Shown here: one piece after another, positions 1-7,563 of the stretch
How the letters are laid out: each line of letters opens with the position of its first letter
Numbering within the stretch: the stretch's first letter is position 1
Source of the DNA: an uncultured Eubacteriales bacterium
GTDB lineage: Bacteria > Bacillota > Clostridia > Oscillospirales > Oscillospiraceae
DNA: 19,453 bases
Assembly (NCBI GenBank): GCA_900546485.1
Contig: URDK01000048.1
Coordinates: 1 to 19,453, forward strand
Direction: 5' to 3'
The notes under the pieces: model-generated
What the model saw: the letters and a program-made list of their open reading frames with translations, nothing else
Told to the model about the DNA's origin: nothing
Database searches by the model: none
Made by a program: the position numbers and the translations under genes

Positions 1-248
1 ACCCGAGCGCTGCGATCACCCGTCAGGAGCTGGTGACCATGCTCTGGCGGCTGGCTGGCGAACCCGCGCTTGGCAGCGGCATCAACGCTCCGGACGCCGG
101 GAGCGTCAGCTCCTGGGCGCAGCAGGCCATGAGCTGGGCTATGTACATCGGCCTCATTGAGGGCGACGAGAACGGCGCGGTCACACCGGCCGCCACCGCA
201 ACCCGCGCCCAGGCCGCGGCCATCTTCATGCGCTATCTCGAAAAGTAA
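1..248 (+). CDS. SLH-domain surface protein, 3' end only
   Basis: This is the last ~80 codons of a protein whose start lies outside the window; the frame is open from base 3 to the TAA at 246-248. The residues form the end of one S-layer homology repeat (ITRQELVTMLWRLAGEP) and one complete final repeat ending GDENGAV..ATATRAQAAAIFMRYLEK. SLH repeats usually occur in threes and bind pyruvylated secondary cell-wall polymer, anchoring a secreted protein to the wall. The same end is found, diverged, in the SLH protein at 8194-10290 (VTREQLVTMLYRLAGEP and GDENG...ATRAQTAAILMRW), so the two are paralogues. What the missing N-terminal part does cannot be told. The family call is firm. Confidence 0.9.
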   Translation, partial: PSAAITRQELVTMLWRLAGEPALGSGINAPDAGSVSSWAQQAMSWAMYIGLIEGDENGAVTPAATATRAQAAAIFMRYLEK

Positions 249-253
249 ATAGT

Positions 254-291
254 AAAAACCGCCGGCTCCATGTGAGCCGGCGGTCTTTTTT
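254..291. terminator. Bidirectional rho-independent terminator
   Basis: A perfect 11-bp stem (ACCGCCGGCTC at 258-268 with GAGCCGGCGGT at 274-284) around a 5-base loop has a T-run after it on + (286-292) and an A-run before it (254-258), which is a T-run on the minus strand. It sits between the stop of the SLH gene (+) and the stop of the PII-like gene (-), so it can end transcription from both sides. Confidence 0.9.
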
Positions 292-301
292 TATGCCGTT
301 A

Positions 302-973
302 TCAGTCGTCCTCGAGGACGCGCAGTCCAGCGACTGCGGAGATGGGCAGGGAGAATGAAATAGCGCCCGAAGGTGTACCGGGACCGCAGTTTTCTGCAAT
401 GGCTTTCATGATCGCCGCCTTCTCAGAGGCCTTGGAGACTATGATGATCAGCTCCTTTTCCTCTGCGATGGAGACGCCGAGAAAGCGCTCGGCCTGCTTC
501 GCGCCGGTGCCCTTGGCGTGGAGCACCGTGCCGCCCGCAGCTCCGGCGGAACGCGCCGCGTCCATGACCGTGTCCGTGTGGCCCTCGTTGATTATTACCA
601 TTATCAGCTCGTGCTCGAAGCTCAGCTCCGGCACCGCGCCGTCAGGCGTGCTGTTCCCGGTGAGAAATGCCAAGGTGCGTCCTCCTCCCACGCTTTTTAT
701 AGGCACGGCGAGCATTATGCCGTTGCCTGGTATGTCGATGAAAAGCCGCCTTTTGGCGCTTTTGATGAGCTGGCGCGTCATGTCCCCGCAGGCTACAGAG
801 GCGACCAGCGCCTTTTCCGTAGCCTCAAGACCGTAGAGGCTCAGGTGCTCCGAAGTGGCCGTGCCGTTGCCGAGCATCGTCAGTACAATGGGCAGGCCGT
901 GGCTGCGGTAGACCTCCAGCATATCCTCTGCCCGGGCGCGGTCCACGATAGCGACCACAAAGTCCATTATCAT
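302..973 (-). CDS. Tandem PII-like regulator, partner of DUF1538 transporter
   Basis: A soluble 223-residue protein with two consecutive PII-like ferredoxin-fold halves, roughly residues 1-100 and 118-223. The second half is the clearer one: a beta strand (ELIMVIINEGH), a helix (TDTVMDAARSAGA), a gly-rich turn and T-loop region (GTVLHAKGTG...RFLGVSI), then EKELIIIVSK and a closing SGAISFSLPIS strand. PII proteins sense small effectors and control transporters or enzymes by docking through the T-loop. The gene overlaps the upstream DUF1538 gene by ATGA (970-973), so the two are translationally coupled; a second ATG at 967 is an equally possible start. Inference: it gates the DUF1538 membrane protein. 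The effector is unknown. A usual PII chain is about 110 residues, so the fused double form is notable. Confidence 0.8.
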   Translation of the reverse strand: MIMDFVVAIVDRARAEDMLEVYRSHGLPIVLTMLGNGTATSEHLSLYGLEATEKALVASVACGDMTRQLIKSAKRRLFIDIPGNGIMLAVPIKSVGGGRTLAFLTGNSTPDGAVPELSFEHELIMVIINEGHTDTVMDAARSAGAAGGTVLHAKGTGAKQAERFLGVSIAEEKELIIIVSKASEKAAIMKAIAENCGPGTPSGAISFSLPISAVAGLRVLEDD

Positions 974-2496
974 GAGGCCACCTCCCAGAGCTCGATGATA
1001 TCGGTGTCCGCAAGCTGAGTTGCGTCAAAGGCGTCGCCCGCCTTCTTGGAGCGCACAACGTATACCGCGCCCATGACCTGCACCGTGATGAGCGGCATCA
1101 TGGCGACGAGAGAGACGAGCCCGAATGCGTCGGTGATGACGTTCCCGCCCACGGCCTCGCACGCGCCCATGGCAAAGGGCAGCATGAACGTCGCAGTCAT
1201 AGGCCCGGAGGCCACGCCGCCGGAGTCGAAGGCGATGGCGGTGAAGATGGGCGGCACGAAAAAGCTCATGGCCAGCGCTATGACATAGCCCGGCACGATG
1301 AACCAGAGTATCGAAATACCGGTCAGCACCCGCACCATGGCGAGCCCTGTCGCCAGAGCAATGGCTATTGAAAGGCTTAGACCCATGGCCTTTTCAGACA
1401 CAGCTCCAGCGCTTATTTCCTCGACTTGCTTGTTGAGCACATGTACCGCGGGCTCGGCGTTTATCATGAACCAGCCCATGACCATTGCAATCGGCACGAG
1501 CAGCCAGGGCGTCTGCTCCGCAAGCTGCGCGCCGAGTATGGTGCCCAGCGAGGAGAAGCCGACGTTCACGCCTACAAGGAACAATACGAGCCCAACGTAG
1601 GTGTAAACAAGGCCTATGATTATTTTGAGGAATGGGAGCTTTCGCAGATGCAGCGCAAACACCTGAAACAGCAGGAAAAAGCCAACGATGGGTGCGAGCG
1701 CGAGCGCGACCTCGCCCATGTATTCCGGTATGGCGCGCAGATAACCGCCGCCGAGCTCCACTGTGTTGGCATAGCTGTGTATTACCGACGAGGCAACGGT
1801 GCCGTCCTCCATCTCGTAGAAGAAGCCGAGAAGCATGACGGCGAGTATAGGGCCGACGGAGCAGAGAGCGACGAGACCGAAGCTGTCAGCCTCCGCGTTC
1901 TTGTCGCTTCGTATGGAGGCGACGCCGACGCCGAGCGCCATGATGAAAGGCACGGTCATCGGCCCGGTGGTCACGCCGCCGGAGTCGAATGCTACGCTTA
2001 GAAAGCCCGCATCCGAGAGCGCTGCAAGTGCAAAAACGATTATGTAGCAGCCAAGCAGCACCCAGCGAAGCTGTATGCCCAGCAATATGCGCAGCATGCA
2101 GACCACCAGAAATAGGCCCACGCCGACGGAAACGGTTATGATGAGCACCGTGGTGTTGATGTGCGGCACATTGGAGGCCAGTACCTGCAGATCAGGCTCC
2201 GCGACGGTTATGGCCACGCCGAGGATGAAGCTCAGCGCCAGAATGAGCCAGAGTCTGCGCGTCTTTGTCATGCGGGCGCCGGTATGTGTGCCTATCTGCG
2301 TCATTGAAGCCTCGGCACCCAGGGTGAAGAGGCCCATGCCCACTATCAGCATTATGGTGCCGAGCAGGAAGGCCAGCATCAGGTCCGTCGTGACCGGTAC
2401 GAAGCTAAGGCACATGAGCGCGACGATGAGCGCGATAGGCAGGACCGAGGATATGGATTCATTGAGCTTTTCGCGGAGTATCGTCTTGTTGGGCAT
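970..2496 (-). CDS. DUF1538 integral membrane transporter, two fused repeats
   Basis: A 508-residue polytopic membrane protein with an internal duplication. FDSGGVTTGPMT at residues 170-181 recurs as FDSGGVASGPMT at 423-434, and DSFGLVALCSVGP (~204-216) recurs as DAFGLVSLVAMMP (~456-468), so two homologous halves of about 250 residues are fused. This is the DUF1538 signature. From memory, members of this family have been reported as two-subunit Na+(K+,Li+)/H+ antiporters (UmpAB); here both halves are in one chain. The ATG at 2496 follows AGAGGTGA at a good distance. The downstream PII-like gene overlaps by 4 bases. Cation exchange is inferred from the family; the ion is not readable from the sequence. 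Family membership is firm, activity moderate. Confidence 0.85.
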   Translation of the reverse strand: MPNKTILREKLNESISSVLPIALIVALMCLSFVPVTTDLMLAFLLGTIMLIVGMGLFTLGAEASMTQIGTHTGARMTKTRRLWLILALSFILGVAITVAEPDLQVLASNVPHINTTVLIITVSVGVGLFLVVCMLRILLGIQLRWVLLGCYIIVFALAALSDAGFLSVAFDSGGVTTGPMTVPFIMALGVGVASIRSDKNAEADSFGLVALCSVGPILAVMLLGFFYEMEDGTVASSVIHSYANTVELGGGYLRAIPEYMGEVALALAPIVGFFLLFQVFALHLRKLPFLKIIIGLVYTYVGLVLFLVGVNVGFSSLGTILGAQLAEQTPWLLVPIAMVMGWFMINAEPAVHVLNKQVEEISAGAVSEKAMGLSLSIAIALATGLAMVRVLTGISILWFIVPGYVIALAMSFFVPPIFTAIAFDSGGVASGPMTATFMLPFAMGACEAVGGNVITDAFGLVSLVAMMPLITVQVMGAVYVVRSKKAGDAFDATQLADTDIIELWEVAS

Positions 2497-2531
2497 GGGA
2501 TCTCACCTCTTTTCACAGAAACTGCGCGTGG

Positions 2532-3068
2532 TCAGCGCTTGTCGCGGTCGTGCATGAAGTTCAGGCCGAGCTCGCGGCGCGCGTAGGGCGTCTTGATGAG
2601 CGCAGCAAAGAGGGCGGAGGAGGCGACAGCTCCGAAAACGCCCTGTACGATGTTGGTCGGTATGCTCCCCGCCGCGGCCCAGCCATAGCCGAGCAGCGCG
2701 CCCTCATAGGCAAGATAGCCAAGCACCATTATGACCTCGGCAGCAAGGCCCGCGAGCACGGAAGTGACGACGGGGCGCTTTTCGCCGAAGCGGCGCAACA
2801 GCGCGCCGGCCAGCAGGGCCATAACGGCCTTGATGACAAAGGTGCCCGGGAAATACTGCACATATCCCGCCATGAGGTCGGCAAGGCTGGAGCCGAGCGC
2901 CGCCGCCAGCGAGCCCCAGAGGGGGCCGAGCACATAGGCGGCCAGCAGCACCAGCGCGTCTCCGGCGTGGATATAGCCGAAGAGCGTGGGGAACTTGGGG
3001 TACATGGTTATCACGCAGCAGAGAGCGGCAAATAGCGCTGCGTATATAAGTTTCTTATTTCCGTTCAC
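2532..3068 (-). CDS. ECF transporter S-component
   Basis: A 178-residue, roughly six-helix membrane protein with the hallmark N-terminus of ECF substrate-binding subunits: KKLIYAALFAALCCVITMYP, then GYIHAGDALVLLAAYVLGP, and GSSLADLMAGY. It resembles the ECF-type riboflavin/HMP transporter family (PF07155-like, COG4720). S-components bind a vitamin or precursor and use a shared energy module (EcfA/A'/T) encoded elsewhere; none is in this window. The substrate cannot be assigned. Start: GTG at 3068, because AGGAGG lies 9 bases upstream; the gene overlaps the end of the polymerase gene by 14 bases. That ribosome site is inside a short hairpin (3070-3082), suggesting translation coupled to the upstream gene. 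It sits oddly between surface-polysaccharide and ion-transport genes. Confidence 0.85.
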   Translation of the reverse strand: MNGNKKLIYAALFAALCCVITMYPKFPTLFGYIHAGDALVLLAAYVLGPLWGSLAAALGSSLADLMAGYVQYFPGTFVIKAVMALLAGALLRRFGEKRPVVTSVLAGLAAEVIMVLGYLAYEGALLGYGWAAAGSIPTNIVQGVFGAVASSALFAALIKTPYARRELGLNFMHDRDKR

Positions 3069-4578
3069 TGGAGGATACCTCCTGCTTGTCCCGGCTCATG
3101 CGAATGCAAGCAAGGCAGATGCCGAGAAGGATGAAATACGCGAACAAAACGCGGGGATAGAACCAGATATACTCAAAGATGGACGCCACGGCGATACCGA
3201 TAAAGGCGGCAACACAGGCGACGAGTGCGCCCTGTGTCTCACGCCCGGAGGCGCGGAAAATGCCGAAGGCAGCGTCCTTGATGTTGCGGAGCATCATCCA
3301 CATGAACGACACGAAGCCAAGAGCGCCCGTCTCAATGAAAAGCTCCATATACAGCATCTGAGTGTGATACACGCCCTTGGTCGCGCCGGTAAGCGCATAG
3401 CTGGGGTAGAGGTCGGCAAAGGTCGTCGGACCCATACCAATGCCGGTGAGACCGTGGTCACGGAGCATGGGCAGCAGGCTCTGCCAGGTGCGTATGCGGT
3501 GGCTTGCCGAGCTGTCATGCGAGTTAAAGATGGTGGAAAAGCGCGTGATGATGCTGTCGGGCAGGAATGGGATGATGAGCGGTATCGCCACAAAACCGAT
3601 GGGGATGAGCCGCTTGTCGACGTAGTAGACAAACACAACCGCCGCGACCGCAAGAGAGAGCCAGCTCGAACGCGAGTAGGTCATCACTATTGCGACTAGC
3701 GGAAATACTATGCAGCAGCAGAGCACAAAGCGCAGCGTGGGGTTTTTGCGGTTCATGGCAAAGGACACGCACAGCGGCGTAAAGAGCACGAGGAACTCAG
3801 CATAGTTGTTGGGGTTGTCAAGCGTGGAGTAAACGCGTCCGGGGACTCCGGCGTTCAGGTCAAGGTCCGTGTACGAGGCGCTGACCTCGACACCCATGAA
3901 CCTCTGCGCGATGGCATAGAGCGCCGTGAGTATGACCGCGGCGTATATCCAGCCCATGAGCGAGCGGAGCCGCCGCTCGTCCGTGGTGTCCGCCATTATG
4001 ACAAAGGTGAGCAGGAAGGCGGCGATGAAGAAGAGCAGTATCCTGAAGCTGTCGCTGAACGCGCTGGTGAACATCAGACTGCCCACGCAGGCCATGAGGA
4101 AGAGCAGGAAGGGGAGACCCAGCGCTTTGGGGTAGACCTTCTCGCGCTTGCCCGCGGCAGACATCAGGAACCACAGCCCGAACAGACCTACCGCCGCGAG
4201 AACTGCATAGGAGTTAGACCAGAAGGCGTGCGGCGTTATGAACATTACGAACACGAAACCGCCGAGGAGAACGTCAAAACGAAGCAGCACAGAGCCGGAA
4301 ACAAGTCTCACAATGACGCTCGTCGCCGCTGCCGGGCGCAGATACCGGAATATTGCGCCGAATATATTCAGCAGGAAGTTCCATACTGCGTTCACTATCC
4401 TGGTAAATAGGCTCGCTCCGTACCAGACCTCGATCTTCGGACTGCGCCGGAGAAAGCGTACCACCGCGCTGTGCGGAAAAGCCCGGCTGAAGGGACGGTA
4501 TATGCCGCGCAGAATACGGTATATGGCGCTGTACAGCCACCAGCCGTACAGCCGCCCGAGTATGCTGTTAGAGAGCAA
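3055..4578 (-). CDS. O-antigen ligase / Wzy-type polymerase family membrane protein
   Basis: A 507-residue multi-spanning membrane protein of the Wzy_C/O-antigen ligase family (PF04932-like). A basic, aromatic N-terminal ~95 residues precede the first membrane segments at ~103-140. Family marks are the periplasm-facing loop with STLDNPNNYAEF (251-262), YSRSSWL (301-307) and, after a large loop, GIGMGPTTFADL and HTQMLYMELFIETG (~405-418). Such proteins polymerise or transfer lipid-linked polysaccharide outside the membrane; in a Gram-positive cell this would be capsule or wall polymer assembly. The TTG at 4578 is chosen because AGGTGAT lies 8 bases upstream and no ATG fits. It lies behind DUF4330 and GT4 genes in the same operon, consistent with this role. 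Ligase versus polymerase cannot be separated by sequence. Confidence 0.88.
   Translation of the reverse strand: MLSNSILGRLYGWWLYSAIYRILRGIYRPFSRAFPHSAVVRFLRRSPKIEVWYGASLFTRIVNAVWNFLLNIFGAIFRYLRPAAATSVIVRLVSGSVLLRFDVLLGGFVFVMFITPHAFWSNSYAVLAAVGLFGLWFLMSAAGKREKVYPKALGLPFLLFLMACVGSLMFTSAFSDSFRILLFFIAAFLLTFVIMADTTDERRLRSLMGWIYAAVILTALYAIAQRFMGVEVSASYTDLDLNAGVPGRVYSTLDNPNNYAEFLVLFTPLCVSFAMNRKNPTLRFVLCCCIVFPLVAIVMTYSRSSWLSLAVAAVVFVYYVDKRLIPIGFVAIPLIIPFLPDSIITRFSTIFNSHDSSASHRIRTWQSLLPMLRDHGLTGIGMGPTTFADLYPSYALTGATKGVYHTQMLYMELFIETGALGFVSFMWMMLRNIKDAAFGIFRASGRETQGALVACVAAFIGIAVASIFEYIWFYPRVLFAYFILLGICLACIRMSRDKQEVSSSERK
3070..3082 (-). promoter_or_regulatory. Hairpin covering the S-component ribosome site
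   Basis: On the minus strand GGAGG (3082-3078) is followed by TAT and CCTCC (3074-3070), a perfect 5-bp stem that hides the Shine-Dalgarno of the ECF S-component gene. It lies inside the last codons of the upstream gene, so ribosomes finishing that gene would open it. The stem is short, so the effect may be modest. Confidence 0.45.
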
Positions 4579-4614
4579 AGCAGATCACCTCGCTTTCAGG
4601 CTTTGAGAGCATCA

Positions 4615-5097
4615 TCACTCGATGACCTCTATGCTCTGAACGCGCAGGAAGAGCTTGCAGTCGTTGAAATACACGCTCATGGACTGGCCCGCGCCGTATA
4701 GAGTGCCGCCTATGGTGACGCCGTGCGTGCCGACGACGCCCTCAGCCTCACAATTGAGGGTGACGGAGCAGTAATCCTCGCGGGTTATCTCCACGACCTT
4801 GCCGGTGACGTCGGTGACGGCGCTCTTGCTGTCGCCGGTGCGCCAATCCTTGAGGTAGCCGATGGTGACGTTGTTCTCGCTGTCCCAGACCTCGGCGCCT
4901 TCTTCGAGCTGCTCGGCGACATAGTTCGGGGTCTCCTCGCAGTAGAGCGTGACGAGTACCTTCTGTGTGTTGGCTACCGTGCTGTCGGGGCCGAGCAGCT
5001 TGAAGCCGAGGAATGCCGCCGCGGCGATTATGATAATAACGATGAGCAGGTCAACTATGTTCACCTTGCCAAAGAGTCTGCCTTTTTCGTCGATCAT
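4615..5097 (-). CDS. DUF4330 single-pass membrane protein
   Basis: A 160-residue protein starting MIDEKGRLFGKVNIVDL, the typical opening of DUF4330, followed by one hydrophobic helix (~residues 14-33, LLIVIIIIAAAAFLGFKLLG) and an extracytoplasmic beta-rich domain rich in short strands. Orientation is inferred as N-in, C-out. DUF4330 has no established biochemical role; it is usually seen beside polysaccharide genes, as here between a glycosyltransferase and a Wzy-like protein, so a helper role in export or polymerisation is a fair guess. The ATG at 5097 follows TTGGAGG. It lies 18 bases after the glycosyltransferase stop and 36 bases before the next start, fitting one transcript. Confidence 0.85.
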   Translation of the reverse strand: MIDEKGRLFGKVNIVDLLIVIIIIAAAAFLGFKLLGPDSTVANTQKVLVTLYCEETPNYVAEQLEEGAEVWDSENNVTIGYLKDWRTGDSKSAVTDVTGKVVEITREDYCSVTLNCEAEGVVGTHGVTIGGTLYGAGQSMSVYFNDCKLFLRVQSIEVIE

Positions 5098-5115
5098 GAT
5101 GTGCCTCCAAAATGT

Positions 5116-6195
5116 TTATTGATATGCGCGGTAGACGTCCCAGGCCAGCTTTTCGAGGTCAAATTCCTCGGAAATCTTACGCAGGGCGTCCGCCGAGAAC
5201 TGCCTGTACAGCGCCTCGTCCTCCATGAGCCGGTGGATAGCTCCAGCAAAGCCCGCCGCGTCGCCGTAATTGACGACAAAACCGCAGCGAATGTTCGTCT
5301 CCGCAAGGTCACGGTTGCCGCCGACGTCGGTCACGACGAGGGGCAGCGCGCAGTTCATGGCCTCGAGTATGGCGAAGCTCATCGCCTCGTTGCAGCTGCT
5401 GGTGTTGAGGTAGAGGTCGGACGCGCGGAGGATGCGGTTCGCGTCGTTCCGGTAGCCGGTCTGGACCACGATATCGCCGAGCCCGAGCTCCGCTGCTTTC
5501 TGTTTGACAGCGTCAAACTGCTCACCGTCGCCGCAGATGACACAGCGGAAAGGCCTGTCCGTGAGCTTTTTGAGCTCGTAGAGAGCGTCAAGCAGGAAGA
5601 AAAGGCCCTTTTCCGGAGCATAGCGTGCGAGTATTGAGAGCATGAACTCTCCCTCGCCTATGCCGAGCTCCGAGCGTGCAGACATATCGCGAACGGGCTG
5701 CGTTTCCGGCTCGACGCCGTTATATATTACCTCTATGCGCTCGGGACACACGCCGTTTTGTATCATTATATCCCGTCCCTCGCGGCAGACAGCGATTATC
5801 CTGTGGTCGCGCGGCGTGAAGATGCGGTTGAGCACGCGCCATTTCAGGCCGCTGCGTATTGTGAGGTGGTTGGTGTACACCACCCTCGGCGCGGCGTAGT
5901 GCCTTAGCGAGAGCAGAGCGATGATGTTCTCGCGCGGGTACTGGGCGTGTATGACCTCGATCTTGTGCTCCCGGCAGTAGGCCGCGAGCACCTTGGCCGC
6001 CGCCGTGGGCGAGCCCGCGAGGTCGAGCTGAAGGCAGGGCATACCGCGCGCTGCCATCTTCTCGGAGAGCTCGCCGGCTATGTTGTAGGCGAAATGGCAC
6101 TCGTTATCCGCTGCGGAGAAAATGCGTACTAGGTTCTCGACATATTTCTCCGTTCCGGCCTTGCCTGCGAAGTTTATGAGAAAGAGTATCCTCAG
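5116..6195 (-). CDS. GT4-family glycosyltransferase (GT-B fold)
   Basis: A ~359-residue glycosyltransferase. The N-terminus reads (L)RILFLINFAGKAGTEKYVENL, the usual opening of family 4 enzymes with the GGxE-like acceptor loop replaced by GKAGTEKY. The C-terminal nucleotide-sugar half has LSILARYAPEKG, GDGEQFDAVKQKA and the E-x7-E-type region CNEAMSFAILEAMNCALPLVV followed by TDVGGN. It is expected to add a sugar from a nucleotide donor to a lipid-linked glycan in the cytoplasm. Start: I chose CTG at 6195, since GGGAGGG lies 6 bases upstream and the family starts exactly there. An in-frame ATG at 6222 has no ribosome site and falls at or before the predicted transcription start. It is first in the operon that continues to 302. 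Confidence 0.88.
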   Translation of the reverse strand: MRILFLINFAGKAGTEKYVENLVRIFSAADNECHFAYNIAGELSEKMAARGMPCLQLDLAGSPTAAAKVLAAYCREHKIEVIHAQYPRENIIALLSLRHYAAPRVVYTNHLTIRSGLKWRVLNRIFTPRDHRIIAVCREGRDIMIQNGVCPERIEVIYNGVEPETQPVRDMSARSELGIGEGEFMLSILARYAPEKGLFFLLDALYELKKLTDRPFRCVICGDGEQFDAVKQKAAELGLGDIVVQTGYRNDANRILRASDLYLNTSSCNEAMSFAILEAMNCALPLVVTDVGGNRDLAETNIRCGFVVNYGDAAGFAGAIHRLMEDEALYRQFSADALRKISEEFDLEKLAWDVYRAYQ

Positions 6196-6224
6196 GGTTA
6201 TCCCTCCCAATTTCGATTCCATTC

Positions 6225-6253
6225 ATTATATAATACCCCAGTCCTCCCGTCAA
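6225..6253 (-). promoter_or_regulatory. Sigma-A-type promoter for the glycosyltransferase operon
   Basis: On the minus strand TTGACG (6253-6248), a 17-base spacer and TATAAT (6230-6225) match the housekeeping consensus in 11 of 12 positions. The transcript should begin near 6218, giving a leader of about 23 bases with GGGAGGG before a CTG codon. It drives the cluster down to 302. Confidence 0.8.
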
Positions 6254-6269
6254 GCAAGCCACCGCTTGC
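6254..6269. promoter_or_regulatory. Palindrome between divergent promoters
   Basis: GCAAGC (6254-6259) and GCTTGC (6264-6269) form a perfect inverted repeat around CACC, lying between the two back-to-back -35 boxes and touching the rightward one. It is well placed for a repressor that would control both promoters, but no regulator gene is in the window. Confidence 0.35.
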
Positions 6270-6294
6270 CGCGCTTGTTGAAATATGCTATCAT
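6266..6294 (+). promoter_or_regulatory. Sigma-A-type promoter for the alaX-like gene
   Basis: TTGCCG (6266-6271), a 17-base spacer and TATCAT (6289-6294) give a good housekeeping promoter on +, transcript start near 6301. That start lies after the ATG at 6296, supporting the TTG at 6317 as the real start of translation. Confidence 0.7.
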
Positions 6295-6316
6295 CATGGG
6301 GCAAGAGGTGGTTAAA

Positions 6317-7468
6317 TTGACTGAAAAGCTGTATTACACAGATGGACATCTGAGCCGCTTTACGGCCCGTGTCACATCCTGCGTGAGAGATGGCGACGCC
6401 TGGGCGGTGCGTCTGGACAGGAGCGCTTTTTTCCCAGGTGGGGGAGGACAGGAGGCCGACGAAGGTGTGCTTTCCGACATGGAACTGCTTGGACTTCGGG
6501 AGGAAGGCGAGGACATCGTACACCTCACACCCGAGCCGCTTGAGCCTGGCTCGCTGGTGGAGGGCAGAATAAACCGTGAGCTCCGTTTTGCGCGCATGCA
6601 GGGGCACTCAGGCGAGCATATCCTCTCCGGCACGGTGCACAGGCTGTTCGGATATGATAACGTCGGCTTCCACATGGGTGAGGAAGCCATGACGATAGAC
6701 TTTTCCGGCGAGCTCACGCGTGAGGACCTGCGCCGGGCCGAGCTGGAGGCAAACCGCGCGATATGGCGCGACGTGCCCGTGCGTTCGCTCCTGCCCTCAA
6801 AGGGGGAGCTTGCCGAAATGGAATATCGCAGCAAGAAGGAGCTCACAGGCCAGGTGCGCATAGTCGAAATCGAAGGCGTAGACTGCTGCGCCTGCTGCGC
6901 GCCGCATGTCTCGAGGACCGGCGAGGTTGGCCTGCTGAAAATAATAGACAGCATGCGGCACCGCGGCGGCACGCGTATCACGCTACTCTGTGGGGAGGCC
7001 GCGCTGAGAGATTATGAGGCCCTGCATGAAAACAACGCCTCAGTCTCCGCCGCACTTTCGGCAAAGAGACTTGAAACGGGCGCCGCGGTCGCCAGAGTTA
7101 TGGCTGAGCAGGAGGAGCGCCGCGCGGAGCTCACAAAGCTCAAACGCGATATGCTGCAGCTGAAATCTGCCTCCCTCAAGCCCACGGAGGGCAGCATCTG
7201 CATATTCGAAAGCGATATTGACATGATAACCCTGCGGGAGCTTGTGAACGCGGGCGCTGAGCTCGCGGGCACGGTGTGCGCGGGATTTGCAGGCACAGAC
7301 GGGGATTATAAATACATTATTGGCAGCCGTACCAGACCGCTTCGGGCCATGTCAAAAGAGATAAACGCGGCCATCGAAGGACGCGGCGGAGGTTCGGATG
7401 CCATGATACAGGGAACGAGCCGCGCACGCAGGGAGGATATTGAGCGGTATTTCAGCGAAATCAAATAA
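6317..7468 (+). CDS. alaX: AlaX-type alanyl-tRNA editing protein
   Basis: A 383-residue free-standing editing protein related to the C-terminal half of alanyl-tRNA synthetase. It hydrolyses mischarged Ser- (or Gly-) tRNA-Ala in the cytoplasm. Visible are the N-terminal beta barrel with RSAFFPGGGGQ, the zinc/catalytic HSGEH (H97, H101) and, later, CCAPH (C193, H197), which together form the HxxxH...CxxxH site, then a coiled-coil helix (~residues 235-290) and a DHHA1-like end with GRGGGSDAMIQG. The length and the C-terminal domain match the long AlaX-L form. Start: the TTG at 6317 follows AGAGGTGG; the ATG at 6296 has no ribosome site and precedes the predicted transcript start. It is divergent from the glycosyltransferase operon and not related to it functionally. 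Confidence 0.92.
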   Translation: MTEKLYYTDGHLSRFTARVTSCVRDGDAWAVRLDRSAFFPGGGGQEADEGVLSDMELLGLREEGEDIVHLTPEPLEPGSLVEGRINRELRFARMQGHSGEHILSGTVHRLFGYDNVGFHMGEEAMTIDFSGELTREDLRRAELEANRAIWRDVPVRSLLPSKGELAEMEYRSKKELTGQVRIVEIEGVDCCACCAPHVSRTGEVGLLKIIDSMRHRGGTRITLLCGEAALRDYEALHENNASVSAALSAKRLETGAAVARVMAEQEERRAELTKLKRDMLQLKSASLKPTEGSICIFESDIDMITLRELVNAGAELAGTVCAGFAGTDGDYKYIIGSRTRPLRAMSKEINAAIEGRGGGSDAMIQGTSRARREDIERYFSEIK

Positions 7469-7519
7469 TACAGAAAACAAGAAAATACGACTCGGCAGAT
7501 TTTCTCCCAGGCCCCAACG

Positions 7520-7543
7520 TATGCTAAAGTTGTTGTCAGCATA
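7520..7543. repeat. Inverted repeat upstream of the recombinase
   Basis: TATGCT (7520-7525) and AGCATA (7538-7543) form a perfect 6-bp inverted repeat with a 12-base spacer, ending just before the ribosome site of the recombinase gene. Such a place suits an autoregulatory or crossover site for a serine recombinase, but one copy with short arms is weak evidence. Confidence 0.35.
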
Positions 7544-7563
7544 TCGAAGGAGGTCTAAAAGAT

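Noticed and set aside
1426..2557. Plus-strand frames of 160-191 codons over the DUF1538 gene
   Set aside because: They are antisense to a gene with a conserved duplicated motif and have no ribosome sites.
4723..5637. A 304-codon plus-strand frame
   Set aside because: It runs antisense through DUF4330 and the glycosyltransferase, both with clear family motifs; composition is typical of a shadow frame.
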